From assembly GCA_030323885.1 (NCBI GenBank), contig CM059194.1:24788780-24852779 (forward strand): 64,000 bases of DNA, in the 5' to 3' direction. The position numbers and the translations under genes are program-made. The notes under the pieces are model-generated. The model saw only the letters and a list, made by a program, of their open reading frames with translations, was not told the origin of the DNA and searched no databases. Below are positions 1-10,089 of the stretch, piece after piece. The first letter of the stretch is position 1; every line of letters begins with the position of its first letter. Source of the stretch: Branchipolynoe longqiensis. Its lineage: Eukaryota > Annelida > Polychaeta > Phyllodocida > Polynoidae.

Positions 1-29
1 TCCCACACCACCTGCCCCAGTCAGGAATC

Positions 30-386
30 TTAAAGCTGCATAGTCTGATGAAATATCAAATTTTCAAAAACAAACCAAGTATCTAGATTTGATTTTACAT
101 ATCTAACTTAGATACTGATGCACTTATTAAGCATTCTTTTTCTGCATAGAAGGCAATACTGAGTCAATTTAACAGAACCTGTTACTGCAGAAGTCTAGGG
201 TGTCAGAGCTTTGGCAAGCCTGCCAAAACTAATTTTCCATGTTTGCACTAAAAATATTTCCAAAGTTTACCATTTAAAATAAAAGTTATTTGAACTAATG
301 TAAAGTAGATACTAGTGATCTATTCTAATATATTTATCTCAGAAAAAAATGCAGAAATTCAAAATCATCGGCCTATGCAACTTTAA
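30..386. mobile_element. MITE M1, complete copy
   Basis: Non-coding AT-rich element whose two ends are inverted: the left end reads TTAAAGCTGCATAGTC and the right end reads CTATGCAACTTTAA. The terminal TTAA on both sides could be the target duplication, as in piggyBac-type elements, but the superfamily is an inference. Relatives occur at 2605, 3548, 3952, 36141, 45985, 46808, 47300 and 55050. The 36141-36496 copy has nearly the same length. Confidence 0.7.
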
Positions 387-432
387 TGTTTAGACCAGAA
401 CGAGGCTGGCATTGGAAACACATTCAGTGTTG

Positions 433-752
433 GTAGTTTTACGTACTTGCAACATCTAAGATCATATCAGGACTGGCACCGACTTGTGACAACGCGCAGT
501 CATGGGGACTTTATAGTGCTGTCCCACTGGGAAATCAGGCCGCCGGCACCATGACCGGCTATCCCACCACACAGTCACATTATCCTGATACAGTGTTAAC
601 CAGTCCTTGTCCTATCCTACTAATGCTGAGTGTCAAGCTAGGTAGGAATAAATAGCAATGTTGTAAGTCATTGGTTTGACTGGGCTACGATTCGAACTCC
701 TGACCTTCAGCATGGGAGGCCTAAGCTCTACCAATTCGGCCACCGCGTCCGG
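433..752 (-). mobile_element. SINE-A (head type 2), minus strand
   Basis: tRNA-like head at the right end. On the minus strand it carries a GTGGCCGAATTGGTAGAGC A-box region and a GGAGTTCGAATC B-box. The body is a CORE-like block (GTCAGGATAATGTGAC, then CAGTGGG and the ACTATAAAGTC region), and the tail ends at the gttttacgt motif. A roughly 41 bp imperfect direct repeat flanks it (about 392-432 and 756-797), far longer than a usual SINE target duplication. Confidence 0.85.
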
Positions 753-797
753 AGGAGACCAGAACGAGGCCGGCACCAAAAACACATTCAGTGTTGA

Positions 798-1310
798 TGT
801 TGATAGTGTAATAGTCTGCACTGACCTCTCAGGCAAGGAGCAACACAGACAGCTATGCGTGGGTAGGATGGTGACATCAAGGAGCCTATGTGATGTAATG
901 GTTAGCACACTGGCCCAGAATGCAAGAGATGTGGGTTTGATGCCCGCTCTAGACGCAATAATTCCCATTTTCATCATCCCCCATGACATTGGGGCCATGA
1001 CCAGGATCCTGTACAAGCTATGTGGTGTGTGGTTATTGAACCTACCCTGTGTATGTATGAATATATAAGTGCATTGTATGTATGTAATTGTAAGCATTAA
1101 AATACTTACAATTCCAGGGAGACGAGTGTAGTAGACCTCTCAGGCAAGGAGCCACACAGGCAGGTGGGTGTGGGTAGGGTGGTGATATCAGGGAACCTAG
1201 GTGGTGTAATCGTTAGCACACTGACCCAGAATGCAAGAGATGTGGGTTCGATTCGCACTCTATGCACAATATTTCCCATTTTCATCACCCCCCATGACAA
1301 TATCAAGTTT
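798..1310 (+). mobile_element. SINE-B tandem dimer (tRNA-Gln-like)
   Basis: Two monomers start near 800 and 1106, about 314 bp apart. Each holds a tRNA-like block with GTGTAATGGTTAGCACACTG (A-box region) and GATGTGGGTT plus CGA (B-box region), which resembles eukaryotic tRNA-Gln. The block is preceded by a conserved CCTCTCAGGCAAGGAGC segment and followed by TTTCCCATTTTCATCA. Acceptor and anticodon stems do not pair well enough for a working tRNA. Confidence 0.75.
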
Positions 1311-1319
1311 GACGTGTTT

Positions 1320-1510
1320 GTATCGTGGGGGCGATGAGAATTAGAAACAGTGCCCCTAGAGCAGAATTCGAACCTAAACCTCTTGTCATACCGGGGCTAG
1401 CGTGCTATCCATTATACTACCCATGGTCCCTGATGCAATCACCCTATCCATGGCTACTTGTCTATGGGGCTCCTTGTCTGAGAGGTGATTGCAGTTTACG
1501 ACACTCATCC
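1320..1510 (-). mobile_element. SINE-B-like variant, minus strand
   Basis: Diverged relative of the tRNA-Gln-like SINE. It contains CCCCTAGAGCAGAATTCGAA (minus-strand B-box) and the conserved GGGGCTCCTTGTCTGAGAGG segment. It lies directly next to the SINE-B dimer in inverted orientation. Confidence 0.6.
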
Positions 1511-1662
1511 CCATTGTAATTGTAAGTCTTATTAAATGGTTTACACCCACAATTGCCCGTACTGATATGACCTTAGATGTTGCTAGGACGTAAAACAACA
1601 ACAAACAAACAAACAAACAACCATTGTAATTGTAAGTCTTATTAAATGGTTTACACCCACAA
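1511..1662 (+). mobile_element. 68 bp SINE-A tail between identical 42 bp direct repeats
   Basis: Positions 1511-1552 and 1621-1662 are identical over 42 bp. The 68 bp between them (1553-1620) is exactly the 3' end of SINE-A: CTGATATGACCTTAGATGTT, then the ggacgtaaaac motif and an (ACAA)n tail. This is a 5'-truncated SINE insertion with an exceptionally long target-site duplication. Confidence 0.85.
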
Positions 1663-1762
1663 GTCATTTAGTAATGTCATACGTAAGCACATTGCACACA
1701 TACATATAATGGGGGACCTCCAACTTTTTAGTTCAAATTCCTGCTGTTCACGTCGCCACTGA

Positions 1763-2031
1763 ACTAGTGGGCCTAAACATCACACTGTAACACTGCAAAC
1801 TCAATGGCTATGAGCAATCATCATACAGAAGAAGTGAAATATCTCTAAAACAACACCACCTAGAGACAAACCGCTTGATACACATATAGAAAACATATTC
1901 AACGAATAGATTATATTAAATTTATATGGTTAGGGTTCAGCATTTCTATTAATTTTGAATAAAATAAACGTTTTGCGCTGTGTGTACCGGCAAACTCAAA
2001 GCATTGTCAATGGCAATTTAGGCCCACTAGT
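1763..2031. mobile_element. MITE M3 carrying the 206 bp core monomer
   Basis: Perfect 15 bp terminal inverted repeats, ACTAGTGGGCCTAAA at 1763-1777 and its complement at 2017-2031. The interior is one copy of a monomer (CACATATAGAAAACAT and TTCTATTAATTTTGAATAAA motifs). The same monomer occurs inside two other TIR elements here, at 2811-3404 and 25792-26424. Confidence 0.75.
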
Positions 2032-2114
2032 ACCGACGCGCCACTAATTGTCGGAAAAATGAACTACGCCACATGTCCCCCATTCTAAGTTACAATTACA
2101 TGCATACAGGCTAA

Positions 2115-2285
2115 TAATGATGCAGAGCGCCTGGCTAGGAAGCACGTGGTATCAATTTTTAAGTCATTGGTTTGACTCGACCAGGGGTTGAACCCACGAA
2201 TCCAAGGGTTCGGATCCCCAATCTCCCAAAACAGGAGACGGACGCTCAACTCATCTGCTCATTCGACAATCCTGTCTGGTCGCAG
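2115..2285 (-). mobile_element. SINE-A fragment (head type 1), minus strand
   Basis: Head plus a short part of the body. It contains AAGTCATTGGTTTGACTCGA, two neighbouring B-box-like segments (2187 and 2210 regions) and the A-box region with CAACTCAT. The 3' body is missing. Confidence 0.75.
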
Positions 2286-2604
2286 CAGACAGAACCCAGC
2301 TTTAATTCCCATATATTGATTGGATCTTTGTTAATTAGCTGATGTTGGCTAGTCATCAGACTCCTCCAGTAACTCCATTACCCGCTAATGACTAAGCTCA
2401 TCACTGTAGGCCCTAAGTAATACTATCCAATAGTCATCACCAGTGTCAATGTCAATGTCCTCAGAGTCATCATCATTGACTGAGTCAGACTCATCTTGTG
2501 ACAAGATGTCATTCTTGGTGTCATCCATGCTCCCACAAGAGGTGTTGTGAGTATAAGACAACCCCAGAATAGGAGATTTTGATGGCAAATTCTGTATAGA
2601 CGGT

Positions 2605-2712
2605 GATTATTAAAATTGCATGGTCCGATCAAATATAATTTTGACAAAATCAAAAGAACTACCTATATTTGATCCTATATATCCAACTTAGATACTAGTG
2701 CATTAACTAATG
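2605..2712. mobile_element. MITE M1 fragment
   Basis: Left end of M1: a diverged TIR (TTAAAATTGCATGGTCCGAT), then the conserved ATCCAACTTAGATACT segment. Truncated on the right. Confidence 0.55.
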
Positions 2713-2810
2713 ATTCGGTACAGCATATACAGAATAATCTGTGCATTTATAACGCTATTCCTTTGGACACTCACTTTGAGACAGCCATTAAACAGGGAGA
2801 CCACTAACCA

Positions 2811-3404
2811 ATAGACTACATCACGGTTCCAGCGGCACGGTGCATTGTGGGATGGGTCAGAGCAAAACAACCCCCCCAAAAGCACATGGCACATGCTAAT
2901 ACACTGGGTGCAGCACTGAAATGTGCTAGTTTCAGCTCATCTCAGCTCTTGTTTGAAACATAGAATACTAACTAAAATAATATATATAATAAATTAAGAT
3001 ATTAATCTTTTATCCAGCATTGCATTTACATCAATATAATCAGCATATCTTATGCCATGTGCATTTAGATTTAGACAAATCTAGGCACTCAGACTAGTGT
3101 TAGAGCTATAGCCAGAGTATTCAATGCATTGTCAATGGCAGTGAGCAATCTCCATACAGAAAAAGTAAAATATTGATAAAACCACACCACCCAACCACAA
3201 ACCGCTTGGAACACATATAGAAAACATGTTTAACAAAAAGATTATATTAAATTGATAAGGTTAGGGTTTTGGATTTCTATTAATTTTGAATAAAACTGAC
3301 GTTTTTCAATGCACGTATCGGCAAAGTCAATGGCCGTTCACCTTTGCTTTGCTCCCAAGGCCGTTTTCAGCGCATGCGCAGTCGGAACCGTGATGTAGTC
3401 TATT
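2811..3404 (+). mobile_element. MITE M2 carrying the 206 bp core monomer
   Basis: Terminal inverted repeats of about 21 bp: AATAGACTACATCACGGTTC begins at 2811 and its complement ends at 3404. The right half (about 3117-3330) is the monomer shared with M3 and M4. A second, diverged copy lies inverted at 55230-55985. No coding capacity. TA at each end could be the target duplication, but that is uncertain. Confidence 0.75.
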
Positions 3405-3547
3405 AGGTCAATCTCGTGACCTTATTACTCCTGCTCTCATTCCCAGTACCATATACGGCATTAGTCAGGTTCCAGACCACCTTTACATTAATAGGTCATT
3501 CCTCATCACGTGACCATCGCGAGATGTGAATCTATGCCACAACAAAA

Positions 3548-3727
3548 AGAGTTTTGACAAGCTTGCCGAAATGATTTTGGGTTCTTTCAGCTCAAATTGC
3601 TCCAGAATTAGCCATTTTTTATCGAAATGACTCAGGAATAATAAATAGTAGGTGATAATAGTCAACCTGATATATTTATCTAAAAAATGATGCAAGAATT
3701 CGAAAGCCACCGACTATGTAACTTTAA
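3548..3727. mobile_element. MITE M1 right-end fragment
   Basis: Shares TTGACAAGCTTGCC-like, ATATATTTATCT and GACTATGTAACTTTAA motifs with the right half of M1 at 30-386. Confidence 0.55.
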
Positions 3728-3951
3728 CGGGGTTCAAGTTCAATTGTCGCACAGTGTAAGGCGGTCTTTAGAGAACATGTGCTGGTCACATTCAACACGC
3801 CACGCCTGTACACTTACAGGCAAACTGTGTTAGAGCAGACTATCGCTCCTTCTTGTCTATCGATGGTGGCGCCACCAGTGGCTATGGTGGAACTAAATCT
3901 TCAGTTCTAACTCATCCCGATGACACACGCTTTTGTGGCGAGGCATGTTTC

Positions 3952-4137
3952 TTAAAGTTACATAATCCGATGGTGTTGAGTTTCCGCCATTTTCAAAACA
4001 AAAAGAAATATTTGGTTGGTCGGGCTAATTTATGTTCCTTTCGCTTCGGGTGACTTTGAATAGAAATTGCTAATTTTGGAGATATTTGAAGTGAAAATAT
4101 ACTAAATGATGTTGGGGTGGACTCCGAAATTCTGGAT
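3952..4137. mobile_element. MITE M1-like left-end fragment
   Basis: Begins TTAAAGTTACATAATCCGAT, a diverged M1 terminus, followed by M1-like AT-rich sequence. It stops where SINE-A sequence begins. Confidence 0.5.
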
Positions 4138-4655
4138 GGTTGGTTGGTGGAGTTTGACATCCTGGCAATTTCCAACGTTGTATCAGGATTGGAACAGACT
4201 TGTGACAGTGCACGCTCATGCTGACTTTATAGTGCTGCTCCATTGGGAGACCAGACAACCAGCACCATGACCTGATAACCCACTCACTCACATTATCCTG
4301 ATACTTAGCCAACCAAAAAAAGTTAGTTTTATTTAACAACTCCTATAGAGCACATTGATTTGTATCATCAGCTGTTGGATGTCAAACATACGGTCATTTT
4401 GACATATTTCTTTGGACGAAACCGGCTGCTGCCACATAGGCTCCTCTTTCCGATAAGCAGCAAGTGTATCTGTTATATGCACTTTCCCACAGACAGGACA
4501 GCACCTACCACAGCCTGTGATGAACCAGTTGTGGACCACTGGTTCTGTGTCAACCAGTCCTTGCCCTATCCTAATAATGCCGCGCATCAAGCCGGGAAGC
4601 GACAAGTATCAATGTTTAAGTCATTGGTTTGACTCGACCAGGGTTCGAAACCATG
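4138..4655 (-). mobile_element. SINE-A (minus) split by a SINE-N insertion
   Basis: Positions 4138-4314 are the SINE-A tail and body and 4549-4655 are its head side (GGTTTGACTCGACCAGGGTT). The missing centre is replaced by a 5'-truncated SINE-N. The flanks of that insertion read GCCAACC and GTCAACC, consistent with a short target duplication inside SINE-A. Confidence 0.7.
4315..4548 (-). mobile_element. SINE-N (Nin-DC type), 5'-truncated, minus strand
   Basis: Carries the conserved Nin-type tail: TAGAGCACATTGATTTGTAT, then TGTCAAACATA, GATAAGCAGCAAGTG, TATATGCACTTTCCCACAGA and GACAGGACAGCAC. The tRNA-like head is absent. Recognition rests on remembered lophotrochozoan SINE sequences. Confidence 0.8.
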
Positions 4656-5168
4656 TGTAAAATATTCCGATAAAACGCATTGGTGGGGAATGCAGACGGT
4701 CTATAATGGAGTACAAATGGTCTATTAATGTAAATGATATATAGGGCCAGGTCCATGAATGTATTTATGTAGTGAGCAAGGTGAGTTGCTGGTGATTCTT
4801 TACCTATGGTCAATAGTCATTGTGTATTAGGTTGATAGTGCGAAGGGGGCACTAGTGATAGTGTGCATGGGGCCTCAAGGGGCCTCTACTCACTACCCCC
4901 TCCCCCCAACTGTTAGTCACGGATCACCACACACACACAGCTCAGGCAGGTGGATGCCAAGCAGCCACACCGCATGGTGGTGGTGGGTAGATCACAGTAG
5001 CCATGCAGCATTATCCAGGTAATATTTAATTAAATAACTATATACACTTGCTTACAGTGACCTTTCTTTACAATTTATATTTGGCTGGGTTGTTTTAGAA
5101 CAGACTACCAATGTGTGCTAACACTTGGCAACCAATCATGTAGATGACTTCAGACCTCTATACCAGAT

Positions 5169-5410
5169 GGGGTGGCCAAATGAGTTAGAGCGTCTGTCCC
5201 CCGTGTTGGTAGACCATGGGATCGTGAGTTCGAACCCTGGTCGAGTCAAACCGATGACTTATAAATTGATACTTGTCGCTTCCTAGCCAATCACTCGGCA
5301 TTATTAGGATAGGGCAATGACTGGTTGGTTCAGTGTCAGGATAATGTGACCGAGTGAGATATTGAGTCATGGTACTGCTGGCCTGATTTCACCATGAGTA
5401 GTCTAATGTG
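5169..5410 (+). mobile_element. SINE-A (head type 1), 3'-truncated
   Basis: Head with GGCCAAATGAGTTAGAGCGT and GAGTTCGAACCCTGGTCGAG, then the body up to the GTCATGGTACTGCTGGCCTG segment. The last part of the tail is replaced by unrelated sequence. Confidence 0.8.
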
Positions 5411-5589
5411 AGCAGTTGGAGATATTGGCGGGGGGGGGGAACAAGTTTAGTGCAATGTTAATTTTGATGATATTTGAAGTGTTAAATTTAATGTTGGTGT
5501 GCACAGCGAGATGCAGGACATGGTCTTTGTTTATCCATGTTTGAGTGCAGAAGTACATAGCACAGGAGCACAGAACTGCAATAAGTATG

Positions 5590-5939
5590 TGTAATGGCCC
5601 ACAGTCTTCCTCCCCACACTGCTACGCACTCACGGAAGAACACCAAGATTTAGTATAAGTACACTTCAACTTGGTTTATTATGAAACCTCTCTGCTCTCT
5701 GCGGCGTCCACAGTCAACTGACCCGCCCCCTAACTCGCCAGGTCCAACATCACCTCTATAGGTGGGTGGGAGGGTGAGCTTGCCACACGCAGTAGAGGGC
5801 AGCACCATTTGGGGTCTGCCCGGTGGCTAGTCTGCCGCCACCTAGCGCAGTTCAGTGTAACTGTGTAGGTGTGCGGCGTAGTCTCCGCCGCCATCACGTG
5901 GTAGTGGGGCTCATGTACAGACTACTACATATGTAATGA
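5590..5939 (-). mobile_element. Solo LTR, 350 bp
   Basis: On the minus strand it runs from TGTAGTAG to CCATTACA (TG...CA termini) and contains AATAAA in the 3' part, as expected of an LTR poly(A) signal. It is flanked by TATG at 5586-5589 and 5940-5943, a 4 bp target duplication. No internal retroelement genes adjoin it, so it is probably a recombination product of a full LTR element not otherwise present. Confidence 0.6.
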
Positions 5940-5989
5940 GTGTGCCAGTATCTAAGTTGTAGTTGGTTTTTTTTGTTGTACATTAATTG

Positions 5990-6205
5990 TTTAAGCAGGG
6001 GAAATTTCAATCATGGACGATTGGTCTTCCTCATTCCACTGCTCCTTGCCCTATCCTAATAATCCCGAGTGCCTGGCCAGGAAGTGACAAGTATCAATTT
6101 TTAAGTCATCGGTTTGACTCGACCAGGGTTCAAACCCACGATCTACCAAACACGAGAGACAGATGCTCTAACTCATTCGGTTATCCCGACTGGTTGTTGG
6201 ATATG
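5990..6205 (-). mobile_element. SINE-A2 (alternative tail), minus strand
   Basis: Same head and upstream body as SINE-A, but after the GGATAGGGCAAGGAGCAGTG point the tail reads GAATGAGGAAGACCAAT and then CGATTGAAATTTCCCC. Other SINE-A2 copies lie at 30703-30906 and, split by a LINE, at 17736 and 23690. Confidence 0.75.
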
Positions 6206-6429
6206 TAGGATCAAATCTAGGAAAGACCAAATATTTAAAAAAATTGGTGATCGTCCCCGACTGGGCCTGAAAAATCCCCCGCCCCTGATTTTATACTTCT
6301 TTTTTGTTAAACTGCTAAAAATGTGTCACGTTAGCAGCAATTCAACTTTCGCAAGAACACATTCTGTGCAACATAGCTATGTATTACGTCTAGAACCCAC
6401 ACACAAAACACAAAACACCCACCCCACAC

Positions 6430-6873
6430 AAGGGCTGATTCGACTCACGTGATGCGCATCGTGTAGACCACCTCAGCGAGGTAGTCTACGAGAATCGATT
6501 CCTGTGATGCGGTTAATTTTGCCCGTGTGAACGGGCGCTAATTCGCCTCACCTGATTCGATTTGCCTGATTCGCCTCACATTTTGCCCGTGTGAACAAGG
6601 CTAAGCCGTGTTCACACGGGGAATGTAAATCGATTCGTAGAAAGCGACTTGCCTAGTTCGACGCACATTTCCCGTGTGAACGGACGTCTGATGCGGATTA
6701 GGGCTGATTCGATTCACGTGATGCGGATCCTGTAGACCACCTAAACGAGGTAGTCTACGTGAATCGATTCGTGTGATGGGGATAACTCTGCCCGTGTGAA
6801 CGTGTGCTAATTCGACTCCTTTAGTTCGCCTTGTCTAGGTCGCTTCACATTTTGCCCGTGTGAACACGGCTTA
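6430..6873. mobile_element. MITE M5: one complete copy after a partial one
   Basis: The complete unit (6602-6873) is bounded by AAGCCGTGTTCACACGGG and its complement CCCGTGTGAACACGGCTT. A partial related unit precedes it (6430-6600). Inside is a short hairpin with GTAGACCACCT and AGGTAGTCTAC arms. TA at each edge may be the target duplication. A relative lies at 44966-45554. Confidence 0.65.
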
Positions 6874-6925
6874 TGTCATTTGTTTGTTAAACGACCCCCC
6901 AGCACAAAAGTAGACATCGGCTATT

Positions 6926-6948
6926 GGGGGGGGGGGGGGGGGGGGGGG
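6926..6948. repeat. Poly-G run
   Basis: Twenty-three consecutive G residues. Such runs are prone to length error in sequencing. Confidence 0.95.
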
Positions 6949-7446
6949 ATGTCTATGTCATATGCCAGGTGTCATACGTAACTATGTACGGACAGCGATA
7001 AACACCGTAACTAACACAATGTTTATGCCCAGATATTGATGTTTGTGTAATTCCATTGAAATCATGTACAAAAAAAAATACTGAAAAAATTAAAAACTAA
7101 AATAAATATATAAAAACCACCAGCCCAACGATGATTCATGTCATCAATAGGACGACTACCAACTATTAACAAAATATTTGGTTTAGGTGTTTCAGATCAG
7201 AAAAGTTCTGGTTCTTTCGTCAGATCATAAATGCATCCTTACATTCAGTTCGGCTAAATGAGCTGGTTACCTGTTTTCCAATGGCGTCCTGTGGAGCTTT
7301 GTTTTTGTATGCGTTTTTTTATTTTTATTTTCAAAGTACCGTGTGTTTTTATTTGCTCATATATATATACTAACAGGTGTATTCTGGATGCAGTGTGTTT
7401 ATGTATGTTGTTGGTCTGCGTACATTGGAGGAGGTATGATTGTGCG

Positions 7447-7481
7447 CATGCGTGTATGTATGTATGTATGTATGTATGTAT
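7447..7481. repeat. (GTAT)n microsatellite
   Basis: About eight GTAT units, followed 20 bases later by a G-rich run at 7506-7517. Confidence 0.9.
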
Positions 7482-7574
7482 TGTTATGCCTGCTTGTGTG
7501 TGTGGGGGGGGGGGGGTATGTGGGATGGCATGTACTTATAGATCTGTAGTGTATGTGGCTTTGGTTGCTTTGTT

Positions 7575-7902
7575 GTTGGAGTTTTACGTCCTGGCAATAT
7601 CTTAGGTCATATCATGGCGGGTACTGACTTGTGACAGTGTGCATTCATGGTGACTTTATAGTGCTGCCCACTGGGAAAACAGGCCGCCAGCACCATGACC
7701 TGATATCCCACTAAGTCACATTATCCATACACTGAACTAACCAGTCCTAGCCCTATCCTATTAGTATTATGAACGCCAAGTGCCAAGCTAGGAAGCGACA
7801 AGTATCACTTTTGTAAGTCATTGGTTTGACTGGACCGGGAATTGAACTCCCGATATCCCGCACGGAAGGTCTGCGCTCTACCGATTCGGCTACCACGTCC
7901 GG
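7575..7902 (-). mobile_element. SINE-A (head type 2), full length, minus strand
   Basis: Runs from the tail (GGAGTTTTACGTCCTGGCAA) through the body to the type 2 head (complement of CTACCGATTCGGCTACCACG). Essentially complete, about 328 bp. Confidence 0.85.
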
Positions 7903-8044
7903 TGTGTGTGTGTGGGTGGGTGGGTGGGATGGTGACGGGTAGGTAACCTTGGGGTGTTCCAGACGCAGTATATCAATAACATTCAGGTAATAGCCCGATA
8001 GTAGTCTGCCATTGGCATTGCACAGACAGTATGGAGTCAGCGAG

Positions 8045-8325
8045 ACGAGGCCATACCGCTACTGAGCTGTCAACACAGACATTGACAGTATGCTGTCAAC
8101 GGGTGTACACAAGTTCACTGTCAGCACGAGCATGTTCAACACTGCCAATATGAGCACACGCAATGAACTGTCAACATGGCAAGTTCAATGCAGTGTCAAC
8201 ATGAGCATCTATGGTGAACTGTCAACGTGGCAATTTTAATGCAGTCACCACAAGCCCCGCAGTGAACTGTCAACATGGCCGTTTCAATGCAGGCTCAACA
8301 TTAGATAAAGGATTCACTCGGTACT
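8045..8325. repeat. Degenerate array of GAACTGTCAACATGGC units
   Basis: A motif of the form GAACTGTCAAC-ATGGC-TTCAATGCAG recurs with about 55-60 bp spacing. More copies occur after the M9 insertion, at 8700-8760, so M9 interrupted this array. Confidence 0.55.
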
Positions 8326-8333
8326 CGCAGTAC

Positions 8334-8692
8334 ACGGGTGAACGACAACGTAGTCTAAATACAAGCAAAAATAGCTTTAGTATGGAACAGGGAGTAGAAT
8401 GCCTGCCTCAAGTATCAAATGGATACTTCTATAGGCACAGAGTTGGTGAAATTGGAGAGAATGCAAAAAGACAAGATGGCGGCTGCAGAACGCCGTCGAT
8501 TTCACTTTTAAATCTTATTAAACTAGATATTATATTATATTTTTCAACTCAAAGGTAGCGGGCGATCAATAAGACATATGTAAAGAATAATTGTTGCTTC
8601 TTAGATTGTGAAATTAGGCTCTCAATTCTTTGACCCGCATTTTCGACAGCTTTTACATAGGGTTGGTTTGCACCCCTACTGCCGCAGTACGG
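8334..8692. mobile_element. MITE M9, first copy
   Basis: Flanked by CGCAGTAC at 8326-8333 and 8693-8700, an 8 bp duplication typical of hAT elements. The left end reads ACGGGTGAACG and the right end reads TTGCACCCCTACTGC. The interior is shared with 9332-9692. Confidence 0.65.
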
Positions 8693-8797
8693 GTATCTCT
8701 GTCACCACAAGCCCCACAGTGAACTGTCAGCATGACCATTTCAATGTAGTGTCAACAATAGCAAGGGAGGTTAGATAAAACATTCTCCCCATACATA

Positions 8798-9331
8798 TTG
8801 AGGATTTGCGTGTGACGTAGGCATCGTGGTTGGATAGAAGCAGTTCCGTCTACTATCAAGTGTATGTAAATCAAACAAAAAGCAAAAATCTATTCACTGC
8901 TACTATCTAATTCTGTTTTTTAGAACCATGGATATTCAACCGGGGGTTGAAATAATGTTATTTATGAGAATAGCATACTCAAAAAGTGAAATTTGGTCAA
9001 ATTAAACCCAAATCCAAGTGATATTAATGACGCCGCCGCATCGGCGGCGATATTGTCGAAGGTAAACAAAACAAAAAGCATAAAATCTATTCAATGCTGC
9101 GATCTAATTATGTTATATAGAACCATGAATATTCAATCGGGGGTTGAAAAAAATGTTATTTAACAGAATAATTTACTCAAAAAGTGAAATTCGGTCAAAT
9201 TAAACCCAAAATCGGAGTGATATGAACACACACCACAGCATTGGCAGCGTTATAGCTGTACTTTCTATCCAAGCATAATGGCCGGTGAGGCATTGGTCAC
9301 ATGGTGCTAATTGTTTGACGCAAATCCTCAA
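8798..9331. mobile_element. MITE M10 with an internal ~196 bp tandem duplication
   Basis: Inverted ends TTGAGGATTTGCG (8798) and CGCAAATCCTCAA (9331), with further inverted similarity inside (TTGGATAGAAG against CTTTCTATCCAA). The interior is two tandem copies of a unit (ACAAAAAGCA...AGAACCATG...TCAAAAAGTGAAATT), about 196 bp apart. Confidence 0.6.
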
Positions 9332-9692
9332 TAGTAGGGGTGAACGTCAACGTAGTCTAAATACGGGCGAAAATAGCTTTAGTATGGAACAGGAAGTACA
9401 ATCTCTGGTTCTAGTATCAGATGGCTACTTATATCGGCACAGAGTTGGTGAAATGAGAGAATGCAAAAAAACAAGATGGCGGCAATAAAACGCTGTTGAT
9501 TTCACTTTTAAAGTGCATTAAAGTATATATTTTATTATATTTTTCAAGTCAGAAGTAGCAGCGAAATATGAAGATGTACGTGAAGAATATATTTTGCTTC
9601 TTAAATTAAAAGTGTATCAGCTCAGTTCATTTCGCCAGCATTTCAGAATTCTTTGCCAGCTTGTATATAAGGTTATTTTTCACCCCTACTAC
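9332..9692. mobile_element. MITE M9, second copy
   Basis: Bounded by TAGTAGGGGTGAA and its complement TTCACCCCTACTA. Shares the interior of the copy at 8334-8692: GTCTAAATACG, AATAGCTTTAGTATGGAACA and ACAAGATGGCGGC. It abuts M10 directly. Confidence 0.65.
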
Positions 9693-9939
9693 AAGTATGG
9701 GGTTGTAAAGTCGACGGCTGGCGGTTTGAGTGGTGTAGATAGGCTAATAAGAAATCACTACAGGAAAGGAAGGAAAGTAGATAAAGAGTGAAAAGTAGGA
9801 GAATGAGACTCCCTCATTTATTGTATATATAGTTTCAAGAAACAAGATGGTGGTGATCACATGATCCAGTCTTCCAATCAATAACAGGCATTCCTCTATC
9901 CACCAATGAGGGTTCAATATCCTTGTAACCAAGGCATGG

Positions 9940-10080
9940 TTAGATCTCCCCAAAACCCCCAACCCCACAACAAAACCCAAAAACCACCACCCCACACCCC
10001 CAACCAAAAACCCCAACCCCAACCACCCAACAAACAACACCAACCCCACCCCCAACACCCAACCCCCGGCTACAGTGCCC
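9940..10080. repeat. A/C-rich low-complexity tract
   Basis: Almost pure A and C on the plus strand (AACCCCC and CACCC words). It makes open frames on both strands that carry no recognisable protein. Confidence 0.85.
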
Positions 10081-10089
10081 TGTTGTGTC

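Noticed and set aside
800..1310. tRNA-Gln-like blocks as real tRNA genes
   Set aside because: A and B boxes are good but the stems pair poorly, and the same block recurs with conserved non-tRNA flanks, so they are SINE parts.
4315..4655. Chimeric SINE with a SINE-N tail fused to a SINE-A head
   Set aside because: At first it looked like a template-switch chimera. The SINE-A tail on the other side and the CAACC repeats show a simple nested insertion.
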